From contig NZ_NPMN01000029.1 in the NCBI RefSeq assembly GCF_002266425.1, positions 1 to 58,318 on the forward strand: DNA of 58,318 nucleotides. Direction: 5' to 3'. Shown here piece after piece: positions 36,770-45,806 of the stretch. The DNA comes from Tissierella sp. P1 (GTDB lineage Bacteria > Bacillota > Clostridia > Tissierellales > Tissierellaceae). Made by a program: the position numbers and the translations under genes. The notes under the pieces are model-generated. The model was not told the origin of the DNA. It saw only the letters and a list, made by a program, of their open reading frames with translations, and ran no database searches. Every line of letters begins with the position of its first letter. Within the stretch, counting starts at the first letter, position 1.

Positions 36770-37927
36770 GTGATATTTATTAAAAATGGTACAATATACA
36801 CTATGGCAGGAGATGTAATAGAAAATGGTTCAATACTTATAAAAGAGGGTAAGATAGTAGAAGTAGGGAAAGATATAATTGCCCCGCTAGATGCAGAGGT
36901 AATTGATGCTGAAGGTAGAATGGTAACTCCAGGATTTATCGATGCTCATTGTCATTTAGGAATGTGGGAAGAAAGTATAGGATTTGAAGGTGACGATGGA
37001 AATGAAATGACAGATCCTATAACACCTCAGTTAAGGGCAATCGATAGTATCAATCCTATGGATATTTCATTTGAAGAAGCATACCAAGGTGGAGTAACTA
37101 CTGCTATAACTGGTCCAGGTAGTGCAAATGTAATAGGTGGTACTTTTGTAGCTATAAAGACTTATGGAAATAGAGTAGATGATATGATAATAAAAGACCC
37201 AGTGGCTATGAAGATAGCTTTTGGTGAAAATCCAAAAAGAGTATATAATGCTCAAAGCAAATCTCCTATGACTAGAATGGCTACAGCTGCAATACTTAGA
37301 GATACTCTATTTAAGGCAAAGACTTATCTGGAAAAGAAAGAAAGAGCAGAAGAACCTTCAAAAATGCCTGATTATGATATGAAGATGGAAGCTCTAATAC
37401 CAGTTCTTAAGAAGGAAATTCCTTTAAAGGCTCATGCTCATAGGGCTGATGATATATTTACAGCTATTAGAATAGCTAAAGAATTCGATGTAGATATTAC
37501 ACTAGACCACTGTACAGAAGGTCATTTAATAGCTGACCAACTAGCTAAGGAAGGAAAACCTGCTATAGTAGGACCAACATTTGGTAATAGATCTAAATTT
37601 GAATTAAAAAACAAATCTTTTGATACTCCTAGAATATTAAACGAAGCAGGAGTTAAATTTGCAATAATTACAGATTCTCCAGTAATACCTTTACAGCATC
37701 TGCCATTATGTGCAGGACTTGCTCACAATGCAGGACTTCCTGAAATGGAAGCATTAAAAGCTATTACAATAAATGCTGCTGAGATAGTAGGGTTACAAGA
37801 TAGAATAGGAAGTATTGAAGTAGGTAAAGATGCAGATATTGCTATATTTGATGGAAATCCATTAAAAGACATAGACTGTAAAACCTTTGCTACAATAATT
37901 AATGGAGAAGTAGTTTATAAAAGATAG
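36770..37927 (+). CDS. Amidohydrolase family protein (imidazolonepropionase-like)
   Basis: 385 aa TIM-barrel metal-dependent hydrolase. Metal ligands are visible in DAHCHLG (about residues 64-70), KAHAHRADD (about 222-230), DHCTEGH and the late Asp in ITDSPVIP; the C-terminal VGKDADIAIFDGNP is the usual strand-rich end of the amidohydrolase fold. The substrate is not identifiable; imidazolonepropionase-related deacetylases or prolidase-like members are alternatives. GTG start with AAGGGGGAA 5 bases upstream. Stands alone between tex and the ATP-NAD kinase homologue. Confidence 0.85.
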   Translation: MIFIKNGTIYTMAGDVIENGSILIKEGKIVEVGKDIIAPLDAEVIDAEGRMVTPGFIDAHCHLGMWEESIGFEGDDGNEMTDPITPQLRAIDSINPMDISFEEAYQGGVTTAITGPGSANVIGGTFVAIKTYGNRVDDMIIKDPVAMKIAFGENPKRVYNAQSKSPMTRMATAAILRDTLFKAKTYLEKKERAEEPSKMPDYDMKMEALIPVLKKEIPLKAHAHRADDIFTAIRIAKEFDVDITLDHCTEGHLIADQLAKEGKPAIVGPTFGNRSKFELKNKSFDTPRILNEAGVKFAIITDSPVIPLQHLPLCAGLAHNAGLPEMEALKAITINAAEIVGLQDRIGSIEVGKDADIAIFDGNPLKDIDCKTFATIINGEVVYKR

Positions 37928-38018
37928 TGAATAGTGAATAACTAAGAGTGAATAGTTGAAAATACAAAGCGTTTTAATCTTTTTAACTATTCACTTTTCA
38001 CTATTAGCTATTCACTGC
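37925..38018. repeat. TAGTGAATA-type palindromic intergenic repeat, copy 2
   Basis: Begins at the amidohydrolase stop codon with AGTGAATAGTGAATAACT and ends with its complement-like arm (TTCACTATTAGCTATTCACT). Same unit, layout and position (immediately after a stop codon) as the element at 32838-32932. Confidence 0.6.
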
Positions 38019-38035
38019 ATTTTGGAGGTGTTTAT

Positions 38036-39156
38036 ATGAAGCTAGGATTTATAGTTAATCCTATTGCAGGTATGGGAGGCAGAGTAGGATTAAAGGGGAC
38101 AGATGGACCTGAAGTTCTAGAAAAGGCTAGAACCCTTGGAGCAGTACCAGAATCTCCAGATAAGCCAAAAAGGCATTAAAGGTTCTATTACCTCTTAAAG
38201 ATGAACTGGAGATATACACCTATCCAGGAAATATGGGTGAAGAAGAGGCAAATGACATAGGATTCGAACCAATAGTATTAGAAACTGAAAAGAATAATTT
38301 TAGTCCTAAGGACACAGAGGAAGCTGCAAAAAAGATGGTTGAGAAAGGAGTAGATTTAATACTATTTGCTGGCGGAGATGGTACTGCTAGAAATATTTAT
38401 TCTGCCATTGGTACAGGGGTGCCAGTTGTAGGAATACCGGCAGGAGTTAAAATTCACTCCGGAGTTTATGCAAACCACCCAAAGGCGGCAGGAGAAATTG
38501 CTTTTAAATATCTTCAAGATGAACATATGGAGACAATAGAAGCTGAAGTAATGGATATAGATGAAGATGCTTTTAGAGAAGGTGTGGTAACGGCAAGACT
38601 ATATGGATATATGAGAATCCCGCTAGAACCAAAATTAATTCAAACAACTAAATCAGGCGGTGGATTAGGGTCAGAAGAAGAGGCTCTAAATGGAATTGCT
38701 GATAGAATTATCGAGGAAATGGAAGAAGAACCAGATACTTTCTTTATAATAGGTTCTGGAACATCAACTCGACCTATTATGGAAAATCTAGATTTACCTA
38801 ATACTTTATTAGGGATAGATATAGTAAAAAATAAGGAATTGATAGCTTCTGATGTAAATGAAAAGCAGATTCTAGATATAATCAGCGGATATAAGGCTAA
38901 AATAGTTGTAACTGTTATAGGTGGTCAGGGTTATATCTTTGGAAGAGGTAATCAGCAAATTAGTGCAGAGGTTATCAAAAGAGTAGGGAAAGAAAATATC
39001 CGAATAGTAGCACCTAAGAATAAAATTTTAGCTCTGGAGGGTAGACCACTTCTGGTTGATACAGGAAATGAAGAGGTAAATAGTATGTTCAATGGATATA
39101 TGAAGGTTATAAATACCTATTATGCTGAGTCTATAGAAAAGGTAGAAGGATTATAG
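38036..39156 (+). pseudogene. ATP-NAD kinase family protein (COG3199), frameshifted
   Basis: The natural start is ATG 38036 behind TTTTGGAGGTG, giving [20 protein letters not shown], the family N-terminus. That frame stops at 38177-38179; the protein continues in another frame through [19 protein letters not shown] and the open frame to 39156, with the diacylglycerol/NAD-kinase motif FAGGDGTARN. One missing base at about 38161-38166 (AAGCC) explains it. Joined length about 374 aa. The family is predicted to phosphorylate NAD-like or polyol substrates; the AcoX proteins of acetoin clusters are relatives. Confidence 0.8.
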
Positions 39157-39161
39157 CTATG

Positions 39162-39208
39162 AAAAAAGGCCCTAAATTGGAATACAAATTTCATTTAGGG
39201 CCTTTTTA
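39162..39208. terminator. Bidirectional terminator between convergent genes
   Basis: A 15-bp perfect stem (39163-39177 with 39193-39207) with A and T runs serves the kinase homologue and the LPD gene. Confidence 0.85.
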
Positions 39209-39222
39209 TTTTTAGAAGCTAA

Positions 39223-40922
39223 TTAATTGTGTATACATATTCCGCTTGAGTCCAGTAGAGCTTCAAATATGGCTTCTGAGGTAGTTGGGTGAGGATGGAT
39301 TGTTTTAGTTAAATCCTCTACCTTAAGTTTATTAGTCATTGCTATAGATATTTCATTGATTAAATCTGTAGCATTTGGACCTACTATAGAAGCACCAAGT
39401 ATTTCCTTAGTGGATTTATCAACAATAATTTTTACGAAGCCTTCTGAAACTCCTAATGTTAAAGCCTTTCCATTGGAGGCAATAGGGAATTTTCCTATCT
39501 CTATATCCATATTATTATCTAGGGCATATTTTTCACTAATTCCTACACTTGCGATTTCAGGATCTGTAAATATAGCACTTGGCACAACATTATAATTCAT
39601 ATTATCTTTTATACCCATTATATTATTAGCAGCTACAACACCCTGAGTAGAAGCTATGTGAGCCAATTGTATTGTTCCAGTAGCATCTCCGACAGCAAAG
39701 ATATTTGGAATACTTGTCATCATTTTTTCATTAACCTTTATACCACGTCTATTATCATTTAATTCCATATCTAATTTATCGATACCAAGGTTATCTAAAT
39801 ATGGTTGTCTGCCTATTGATATCAGCACTTTATCTGTGGTTAAATATTTTTTATTTCCATTATTAGTAAAGGTAATAATACATCTTCCCTTCTCGTCCTG
39901 AATAATTTCTTCTACCTTAGAACCAGTATATATACTGATTCCTTTATTTTCAGCAATTTCTTCTATTTCTTGAGATACATCCTCATCTAGACCGGGTAAA
40001 AGTCTATCCATGAATTCCACTACAGATACTTTTGTACCAAAGGTATTGAAGATAAATGAGAACTCCATTCCTATTACTCCACCGCCGATTACTACCATTC
40101 CTTTGGAAGTTCATTTATTTCCATTATTTCCGTACTGCCTAATACATTATCTAAGTCAATTCCCGGTATCGGTAATTTACTCGTAGTTGAGCCTGTTGCA
40201 ATAATTATATATTCTGCTTTTATTGTAGTTTCTAGATATTTGGTTTTTACAAATACAGTATTCTTATCTAAGATTTCACCAGAGCCTTTAACAAATTTAA
40301 TATTGTTTTTTTCCAATAAATGACTAATTCCTTCTCCTAATTGAGTAATAACTTGATTTTTTCTGGAGATTACCTCATTAATATCTAGACTATAATTTTC
40401 AACCTTGCAGCCATAGTTGTGAGATTCCTTAATATTTTTAAAGACATCTGCAGATTTTACCAAAGACTTTGTAGGTATACATCCTCTGTTTAGGCATGTT
40501 CCCCCTATGCTATCTTTTTCAACAAGGATTACATCTGCCCCTAATTGAGCCAGCCTAATAGCAGCCACATAACCACCGGGACCTGAACCTATTATAGCTA
40601 CTTTAGCATCTAGCTTTTCTTCTTTAGGCTTTATTAAACCTTTAAAATAGTCAAAGGAAGGTTCTTCTTTCTTTTCAATCTGAACTTCTTCTCCATCTAC
40701 TACTGCCAAAATATCTCCTAATTTTAGATTTGCTCCTAATTTTACTTTTATATCTTTAATAACTCCCTTTACATTCACATCTAAATCCATTGTTGTTTTA
40801 TTTACTTCTATTGCAAGTAAAGGAGTATTTGGGTCTATGCTATCTCCAGGTTTTTTATAAATCTTAGTAACCTTACCCTTCTTAATTCCATTTAAGCCTT
40901 CAAACTTGACTTCGAGAATCAT
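39223..40922 (-). pseudogene. Lipoyl-domain dihydrolipoamide dehydrogenase fusion, frameshifted
   Basis: N-terminal lipoyl domain (about residues 1-78; lipoyl Lys in EVNKTTMDL), then an FAD-dependent dihydrolipoamide dehydrogenase: GSGPGGYVAA, redox pair in GGTCLNRGCIPTKS, ATGSTTS, NAD site VVIGGGVIGMEF, and the C-terminal catalytic His in HPHPTTSEA. Starting at ATG 40922 (GGAGG 7 bases upstream) the frame ends at about 40092 in LPKEW; the rest is in another frame from 40098. One lost base in the run near 40096 explains it (CCAAAGGGAATG would restore it). Last gene of the MarR operon. Confidence 0.85.
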
Positions 40923-40942
40923 TTTACTTCCTCCCAATCCTA

Positions 40943-41296
40943 TTATTTGAAATCGTTTTCAAATTCATCTATGCTGGCTTTAAGTAAGGTTGAAGAGTAT
41001 GCCATAGAAGGACCTCCACCGAAAGCTACTGCCACCATAGCGGCCTCCATAATTTCCTCTCTAGTAGCACCGCTTTCTAATGCCTTATAAACATGGAAGG
41101 CTATACAGTATTCACAACGATTATAAGCACCAATTGCAACACTTATTAATTCCTTTGTTTTAGTATCAAGGGCGCCGTCTTCATAAGTAGTGCCTAATAA
41201 ATTCATGAATGCACCTAAATGCTTTTCATTACTAATACCTACATCTTGTAAACCGTTAATAAACTCATTTAAATAATCTCTTGGACCTTTGGACAT
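40943..41296 (-). CDS. Carboxymuconolactone decarboxylase / AhpD-like protein
   Basis: 117 aa. The AhpD-type motif CEYCIAFH (about residues 57-64) has the CxxC pair and the following His; VAVAFGGGPSM follows. Members act as alkyl hydroperoxide or disulfide reductases recycled by a lipoyl domain and LPD, or as decarboxylases. AAGGAGGAA precedes the ATG. It is directly followed by a lipoyl-LPD fusion, which supports the redox reading. Confidence 0.88.
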   Translation of the reverse strand: MSKGPRDYLNEFINGLQDVGISNEKHLGAFMNLLGTTYEDGALDTKTKELISVAIGAYNRCEYCIAFHVYKALESGATREEIMEAAMVAVAFGGGPSMAYSSTLLKASIDEFENDFK

Positions 41297-41308
41297 TTAA
41301 ATTCCTCC

Positions 41309-41357
41309 TTATATTATACTTGCTATACTAATACTTAGTATAGCAAGTATAATATAA
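41309..41357. promoter_or_regulatory. Perfect 22-bp inverted repeat operator
   Basis: Arms 41309-41330 and 41336-41357 are exact reverse complements over 22 bases, with a 5-base spacer (ATACT). It overlaps the promoter below and sits between the MarR gene and the AhpD-like gene, so it is the natural MarR binding site; it may also fold as RNA. Confidence 0.75.
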
Positions 41358-41365
41358 TAGGTCAA
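41337..41365 (-). promoter_or_regulatory. Promoter of the AhpD-like/LPD genes
   Basis: On the minus strand TTGACC (41365-41360), 17 bases, TATACT (41342-41337). The spacer and -10 lie inside the 22-bp inverted repeat. Confidence 0.7.
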
Positions 41366-41373
41366 CAAAATTT

Positions 41374-41805
41374 TCACAATTTTTGACCTATATTTAATAA
41401 GATTTTTTCTATTACCTTCAAAAATATTTGAATTTCCTCTTCTGAAATATCCATAGTGAAAGTATCTGCCATCTTTTGGCCTTCTGGTAATAGTTCCTCC
41501 CTATAATGTTTACCTTTATCTGTCAACGAAATGATAGTTATTCTTCTATCATTTTTATCCTTAGTTCTAAGAATATAATCTTCCTTTTCCATTCTATCTA
41601 TTAATCTGGCAACTGTGGATTCCTTTATATCCATTAAATCTCCTAATTCCTTTTGATTGATTCCATCGTATTTACCCAAATAATAAAGGGCTATCCATTG
41701 GACCCTGGTTATGCCTAATTTCATCAATCTATCATTGAATTCATCTGCCATTTTTTTAGCTGCTTTATTGGTAATAAAAGAAATACATGCATCTAAATCA
41801 AACAA
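41374..41805 (-). CDS. MarR family regulator, possibly redox-sensing
   Basis: 143 aa winged helix protein: INQKELGDLMDIKESTVARL (helix-turn-helix, about residues 47-66) then the wing KDKNDRRITIISLT. The TTG at 41805 is chosen because AGGAGAG lies 8 bases upstream; the GTG at 41814 abuts it. A single Cys near the N-terminus (about residue 7, DLDACISF) lies where OhrR-type sensors carry their reactive Cys. Followed by its probable operator and the two redox genes on the same strand. Confidence 0.9.
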   Translation of the reverse strand: MFDLDACISFITNKAAKKMADEFNDRLMKLGITRVQWIALYYLGKYDGINQKELGDLMDIKESTVARLIDRMEKEDYILRTKDKNDRRITIISLTDKGKHYREELLPEGQKMADTFTMDISEEEIQIFLKVIEKILLNIGQKL

Positions 41806-41894
41806 TATAAACACTCTCCTATCTATATATATTATAACCTATGATTAAGGTTTTGTGAAAGAGGGGAGTATTATATTTTGAGGATGCTTAATAC

Positions 41895-41923
41895 TTGACA
41901 ATAGATATATGGAGATTTATAAT
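41895..41923 (+). promoter_or_regulatory. Sigma-A promoter of ribU
   Basis: TTGACA (41895-41900), exactly 17 bases, TATAAT (41918-41923); a perfect consensus promoter just upstream of the FMN riboswitch. Confidence 0.92.
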
Positions 41924-41936
41924 TAAATTAAGATAT

Positions 41937-42049
41937 ATCTTCAGGGGGAGGTGTAAGTCCTCACCGGCGGTAAAGCCCGCGAGCCGATAAATTCGGTTGA
42001 CTTGGTTAGATTCCAAGGCCGACAGTTACAGTCTGGATGGAAGAAGATG
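41937..42049 (+). ncRNA. FMN riboswitch (RFN element)
   Basis: The conserved core is plain: closing stem ATCTTC...GAAGAT, CACCGGCGGTAAAGCCCGCG, then GGCCGACAGTTACAGTCTGG. When FMN binds, transcription is stopped at the terminator at 42087-42116, so riboflavin uptake is repressed when FMN is plentiful. Confidence 0.97.
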
Positions 42050-42086
42050 TAGTAGACTTAAATTATTTTGATTAGTCTATTTTTGG

Positions 42087-42116
42087 ACCCCGGAGATTTT
42101 CTTCGGGATTTTTTTA
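42087..42116 (+). terminator. FMN riboswitch expression-platform terminator
   Basis: CCCGGAGA (42089-42096) pairs with TCTTCGGG (42100-42107), one G-U pair, followed by seven Ts. Confidence 0.85.
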
Positions 42117-42165
42117 TGACCTAACACAGTGAGCAAATAGATTTGAGTTGCAAAACTGCGATAAT
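42116..42165. repeat. Short copy of the prfB-tex intergenic element
   Basis: ATGACCTAACACAGTGAGC and, 12 bases later, GTTGCAAAACTGCGATAAT match the two ends of the 314-base element at 34199-34512, with the middle missing. It starts at the T run of the riboswitch terminator and lies 31 bases before ribU. Confidence 0.6.
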
Positions 42166-42196
42166 CCCGAGAAAATAAAACTTTTGGAGGGATTTT

Positions 42197-42805
42197 ATGT
42201 ACACATTAAGTAAAGAGACATGGAATACTAAAACCATGGTAAAGATTTCTGTGCTTGGAGTAATTTCTTTTATTCTTATGTTTTTTGAAATTCCAATGCC
42301 ATTTTTAGCGCCAACATTTATGAAGATTGACATTAGTGACTTACCATCTTTAATTGGTTCCTTTGCCATAGGACCTATGGCAGGAGTAATAATTCAACTT
42401 TTAAAGAATGTATTAAATGTTTTAATCGAAGGAAGCACGACTGGTGGAGTAGGAGAATTGGCTAATTTTGTAGTAGGTTCTGCATTTGCTTATACAGCAG
42501 GGTTTGTATATTATAAGAAGAAGACCTTTGGAAGAGCTGTAGTAGGGCTATTATTAGGAACTGTAATCATGACTATAGTTATTACCCTTGCAAACTACTT
42601 TATAATGTTTCCTCTATATGCAAAGCTAATGGGGCAGGATATACAAGTATTTGTAGATATGGGTACTGCAATAAACAAAAATATAACAGATTTAAAAACC
42701 ATGATGCTAATTTCAGTAGTACCTTTTAATCTACTAAAAGGTGTTATGATAACAGCATTAACATTATTAATATATAAAAGAGTATCGCCTATACTTCATA
42801 AATAA
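42197..42805 (+). CDS. ribU: Riboflavin ECF transporter S component RibU
   Basis: 202 aa with six membrane segments. It binds riboflavin in the membrane and works with the shared EcfA/EcfT energising module, whose genes are not in this window. KIDISDLPSLIGSFAIGP near residue 45 is characteristic of RibU, and the FMN riboswitch upstream gives independent support. GGAGGG lies 6 bases before the ATG. Ends in a strong terminator. Confidence 0.94.
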   Translation: MYTLSKETWNTKTMVKISVLGVISFILMFFEIPMPFLAPTFMKIDISDLPSLIGSFAIGPMAGVIIQLLKNVLNVLIEGSTTGGVGELANFVVGSAFAYTAGFVYYKKKTFGRAVVGLLLGTVIMTIVITLANYFIMFPLYAKLMGQDIQVFVDMGTAINKNITDLKTMMLISVVPFNLLKGVMITALTLLIYKRVSPILHK

Positions 42806-42839
42806 AAAATTGATAGAGAACATTCTCTATCAATTTTTT
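42804..42839 (+). terminator. Terminator after ribU
   Basis: A 17-base arm beginning at the ribU stop (42804-42820) is the exact reverse complement of 42823-42839, ending in six Ts. Confidence 0.9.
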
Positions 42840-42918
42840 ATTTAAACTTCTTATCAATGAATGCTAGGTTAGCAATTTTTTGAAGATAAGAGCACATTTC
42901 AAGTGAGGATTATATATA

Positions 42919-42970
42919 TTGACATGTATTGGCAATAGGGTTACAATATATCTAACCTGATTAGGTATCG
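42919..42970 (+). promoter_or_regulatory. Promoter and operator of the padR operon
   Basis: TTGACA (42919-42924), 17 bases, TACAAT (42942-42947), followed by ACCTGATTAGGT, a small palindrome at the expected transcription start (about 42955-42966). Its position suits autoregulation by the PadR-type protein. Confidence 0.7.
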
Positions 42971-42981
42971 GAGGAGATAAA

Positions 42982-43314
42982 TTGAGTTATTCAAGCGAGG
43001 TTTTGAGAGGAAATACAGAAACTATCATTTTAGCCATTCTTATGGAGAATGATTCATATGGTTATGAAATTATGAAAACTATTATAGAGCGCGGAAAAGG
43101 ATTAATAGATATTAAAGATGCTACAGTCTATACTGCTTTCAAACGTATGGAAAAAGATAAATTGATTACAAGTTATTGGGGAAACGAAGAAAGCGGTGCA
43201 AGGCGAAAATATTATAGAATTACCCCCCAAGGTAGGGAAATATATATTCAGAAAGTCAATGAATGGAAGGAAATAACTATTATTATGAATAATTTGATTG
43301 GGAGTGGGCTATAA
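42982..43314 (+). CDS. PadR family transcriptional regulator
   Basis: 110 aa winged helix regulator. LAILMENDSYGYEIMKTI (about residues 17-34) and DATVYTAFKRMEKD with the wing GARRKYYRITPQGRE match PadR. TTG start with GGAGG 7 bases upstream. Its stop overlaps the next start by one base (TAATG), so the membrane protein is co-translated and is likely its functional partner, as in PadR-HAAS/DUF1700 pairs. Confidence 0.93.
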   Translation: MSYSSEVLRGNTETIILAILMENDSYGYEIMKTIIERGKGLIDIKDATVYTAFKRMEKDKLITSYWGNEESGARRKYYRITPQGREIYIQKVNEWKEITIIMNNLIGSGL

Positions 43315-44099
43315 TGGAGGAAAAATTAAAAAGATATATAAATAGGAAGTTTCTGCTATACCCTAAAACAAAGGAGATTCTGGAAGTTCGTGATGAGTTA
43401 TACTCCATAATGCTAGATAAATATAATGATTGTTTAAATATGGGGATTACACAGGAAGAGTCTTATAAGAGGGCAACTGAAATGATGGCTGATTATAAGG
43501 AAGCAATTAGAGAAGTAGAAAAAGGTAGTTCTCTTGGAGCATTGAAAAAAACCTTTGTTAATATAGGCTCATTTACTACATTTTATTTCATTATACTGAC
43601 ATTTATATATTTTTTTGTAAGCGTGATTATTTTAAAATCTTTTAATAAAACATGGCTAATTGTTGTAGGGGGTTCTTTTATATATTTAGTATATTTTTCA
43701 ATAAGCTTATATGAATATGCTAAATTGTTTAGTTTCAAAGCACTCGGAAGATGGGGTATAGCATTTATCTATATTAGTTTAATACCATTAATCTATGTAT
43801 TTCCATCATTATATTTATCTATAGTATATTCAAAAAATATATGGAACCGTAGTTGGCTAATAATTATAATTATAGTATTTTTCTACATAATAACAGATTA
43901 TATAGTAAATAGAAAGCATATATCAATTGTAGAAAAAGATATTCGACTTTTTGCTTCAGGATTTATATTAACAACATTTTTATATTTATTCATATCAATG
44001 AAATTTAAGATTTGGAGTATTGCTTGGGTTCTATATGTGCTTTATTTATCATTGATATCAATTATATTCCACATTGGTAGAAATAAAAGAATGGATTAA
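43314..44099 (+). CDS. Membrane protein with N-terminal HAAS-like domain
   Basis: 261 aa. The first 75 residues form a soluble helical domain (YINRKFLLYPKTKEILEVRDELYS, partly quoted; then EESYKRATEMMADYKEAIREV) resembling the HAAS/DUF1700-type domains that sit beside PadR genes. Then about six membrane segments (about 85-105, 112-132, 145-170, 180-197, 215-232, 238-255). No enzymatic motif. Probably senses or transmits a membrane signal together with the PadR regulator. Confidence 0.75.
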   Translation: MEEKLKRYINRKFLLYPKTKEILEVRDELYSIMLDKYNDCLNMGITQEESYKRATEMMADYKEAIREVEKGSSLGALKKTFVNIGSFTTFYFIILTFIYFFVSVIILKSFNKTWLIVVGGSFIYLVYFSISLYEYAKLFSFKALGRWGIAFIYISLIPLIYVFPSLYLSIVYSKNIWNRSWLIIIIIVFFYIITDYIVNRKHISIVEKDIRLFASGFILTTFLYLFISMKFKIWSIAWVLYVLYLSLISIIFHIGRNKRMD

Positions 44100-44116
44100 A
44101 GGGAGAGATGCTAATT

Positions 44117-44806
44117 ATGAGTCTTATAGATATTTGTGTTTTTGGAGATTCGATTGGCAAAGGCATAGTATTACAGTCTGAAACAAGTCGATATAAGGTA
44201 ATTAAAATGAATTTAGAGAAAATATTTGGGTTGGAAGAAATAAATATTAGAAACTATTCTATGTTTGGATGCACTGTTTCAAAGGGTTTATCAAATATTA
44301 AGAGACATGCAACTGAAATTATGAAATATAAAAATGTCTTTTTAGAATTAGGCGGTAATGACTGTGACTTTAATTGGAAAGAAATAGCCGAGAATCCAGA
44401 AAAAGAACATTTTCCTAATACACCGATTATTGAATTTAGAAGATTATATGAGAGTTTAATTGGAGAAATACGTAATAACGGTGGGAGTCCAATAATGATT
44501 AATCTTCCACCTCTTGATCCTAAGAGATATTTTAATTGGATTTCTAAGGATTTAAATGAGAGAGGTATATTGCAATGGCTTGGTGATGTTAATATGATTT
44601 ATAGGTGGCAAGAAATGTATAATGTAGAAGTTATGTTATTGGCTAATAAAATGGGTGTTCCAATAATTGATATACGTTCTGCATTTTTGAAATATAATAA
44701 TTATAGTGATTTTTTATGCTCTGATGGTATTCATCCCAACGATGCTGGATATGAGCTAATTTATAAGACCATTGGAGAGCAGTATATGTTTACTATTGGT
44801 TATTAA
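44117..44806 (+). CDS. SGNH/GDSL family hydrolase
   Basis: 229 aa. Block I FGDSIGKG (nucleophile Ser, about residue 10), block III ELGGNDCDF (Asn), block V SDGIHPNDAGYE (catalytic Asp and His). No signal peptide, so likely cytoplasmic. Typical activities are lipase, esterase or acetyl-ester hydrolase; the substrate cannot be told. ATG 44117 is chosen because GGGAGAG lies 9 bases upstream; the ATG at 44108 abuts it. Probably in the padR operon. Confidence 0.88.
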   Translation: MSLIDICVFGDSIGKGIVLQSETSRYKVIKMNLEKIFGLEEINIRNYSMFGCTVSKGLSNIKRHATEIMKYKNVFLELGGNDCDFNWKEIAENPEKEHFPNTPIIEFRRLYESLIGEIRNNGGSPIMINLPPLDPKRYFNWISKDLNERGILQWLGDVNMIYRWQEMYNVEVMLLANKMGVPIIDIRSAFLKYNNYSDFLCSDGIHPNDAGYELIYKTIGEQYMFTIGY

Positions 44807-44841
44807 AATTAATAATTATAATTATGGAAGGAGTGTTAAAT

Positions 44842-45729
44842 ATGTCTAAATTTGTTTTAACATGTTGTTCTACAGCAGATATGCCCTATGAATATTTTTT
44901 AAAAAGGGATATACCTTTTGCTTCTTTTCATTTCAACATGGACGGGAAAGAATATATAGATGATCTCGGTCAGACTATGTCTTTTGAAGAATTTTACAGT
45001 AAAATTGAGGGGGGAGCAATGCCTACTACCTCTCAGGTAAATGTAGGAGAGTTTATAGATCTTTTTGAACCTTTTCTTAAGGAGTCAAAAGATATTTTGC
45101 ATATTTCTCTTTCTACAGGTTTATCAGGTGCTTATAATTCAGCATGTATGGCAAAGGAAGAATTATTATCCAGATATCCGGAACGGAAAATTATGATTGT
45201 TGACTCTCTGGGTGCTTCTTCAGGTTATGGATTACTTACTGATTTAGCTGCTGATATGAGAGATAGAGGTTCAAGTATTGAAGAGGTTTATGAATGGTTA
45301 GAGGGAAATAAATTAAATGTACATCATTGGTTTTTCTCTACTGATTTAACGCATTATAAACGTGGTGGTCGTATATCTGCTACATCTGCAGTTGTAGGGA
45401 ATCTATTAAATATATGTCCTTTATTAAATATGAGCTATGATGGAAAGTTGATTTCCCGTGAAAAAATTCGTGGGAAGAAGCATGTAATTGCACAAATAGT
45501 GAAAAAAATGAAGAAACATGCAGAGAATGGGATAGAGTATTCAGGTAAATGTTTTATATCCAATTCTGCATGTTATGATGATGCACGTATGGTTGCTGAT
45601 TTAATTGAAGAAAAGTTCCCTAATTTAAAGGGGAAGGTAATGATTAACAGTGTAGGTACCGTAATAGGTTCTCATACAGGCCCTGGCACAGTTGCTCTTT
45701 TCTTCTTAGGAGATAAGAGAATAGATTAA
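44842..45729 (+). CDS. DegV family fatty-acid-binding protein
   Basis: 295 aa. TTSQVNVGEF (about residues 56-65) and HISLSTGLSGAYNSA (about 86-100) form the lipid-binding site of DegV proteins, and GTVIGSHTGPGTVALFFLG is the C-terminal signature. They bind fatty acids and some act as FakB subunits delivering them to the FakA kinase. ATG 44842 follows GGAG at 8 bases. It follows the SGNH hydrolase, so released acyl chains could be its ligands (inference). Confidence 0.92.
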   Translation: MSKFVLTCCSTADMPYEYFLKRDIPFASFHFNMDGKEYIDDLGQTMSFEEFYSKIEGGAMPTTSQVNVGEFIDLFEPFLKESKDILHISLSTGLSGAYNSACMAKEELLSRYPERKIMIVDSLGASSGYGLLTDLAADMRDRGSSIEEVYEWLEGNKLNVHHWFFSTDLTHYKRGGRISATSAVVGNLLNICPLLNMSYDGKLISREKIRGKKHVIAQIVKKMKKHAENGIEYSGKCFISNSACYDDARMVADLIEEKFPNLKGKVMINSVGTVIGSHTGPGTVALFFLGDKRID

Positions 45730-45738
45730 TTTTAAACG

Positions 45739-45804
45739 ATTATTCCTCCATGGATTAGTTAACATTTGCTATTATAGCATAGTATTAATCATATGGAGGA
45801 TAAT
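45739..45804. terminator. Bidirectional terminator between degV and recQ
   Basis: A long imperfect stem pairs 45739-45758 (GATTATTCCTCCATGGATTA) with 45786-45804 between the two convergent genes; T-rich DNA follows. Confidence 0.65.
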
Positions 45805-45806
45805 TA

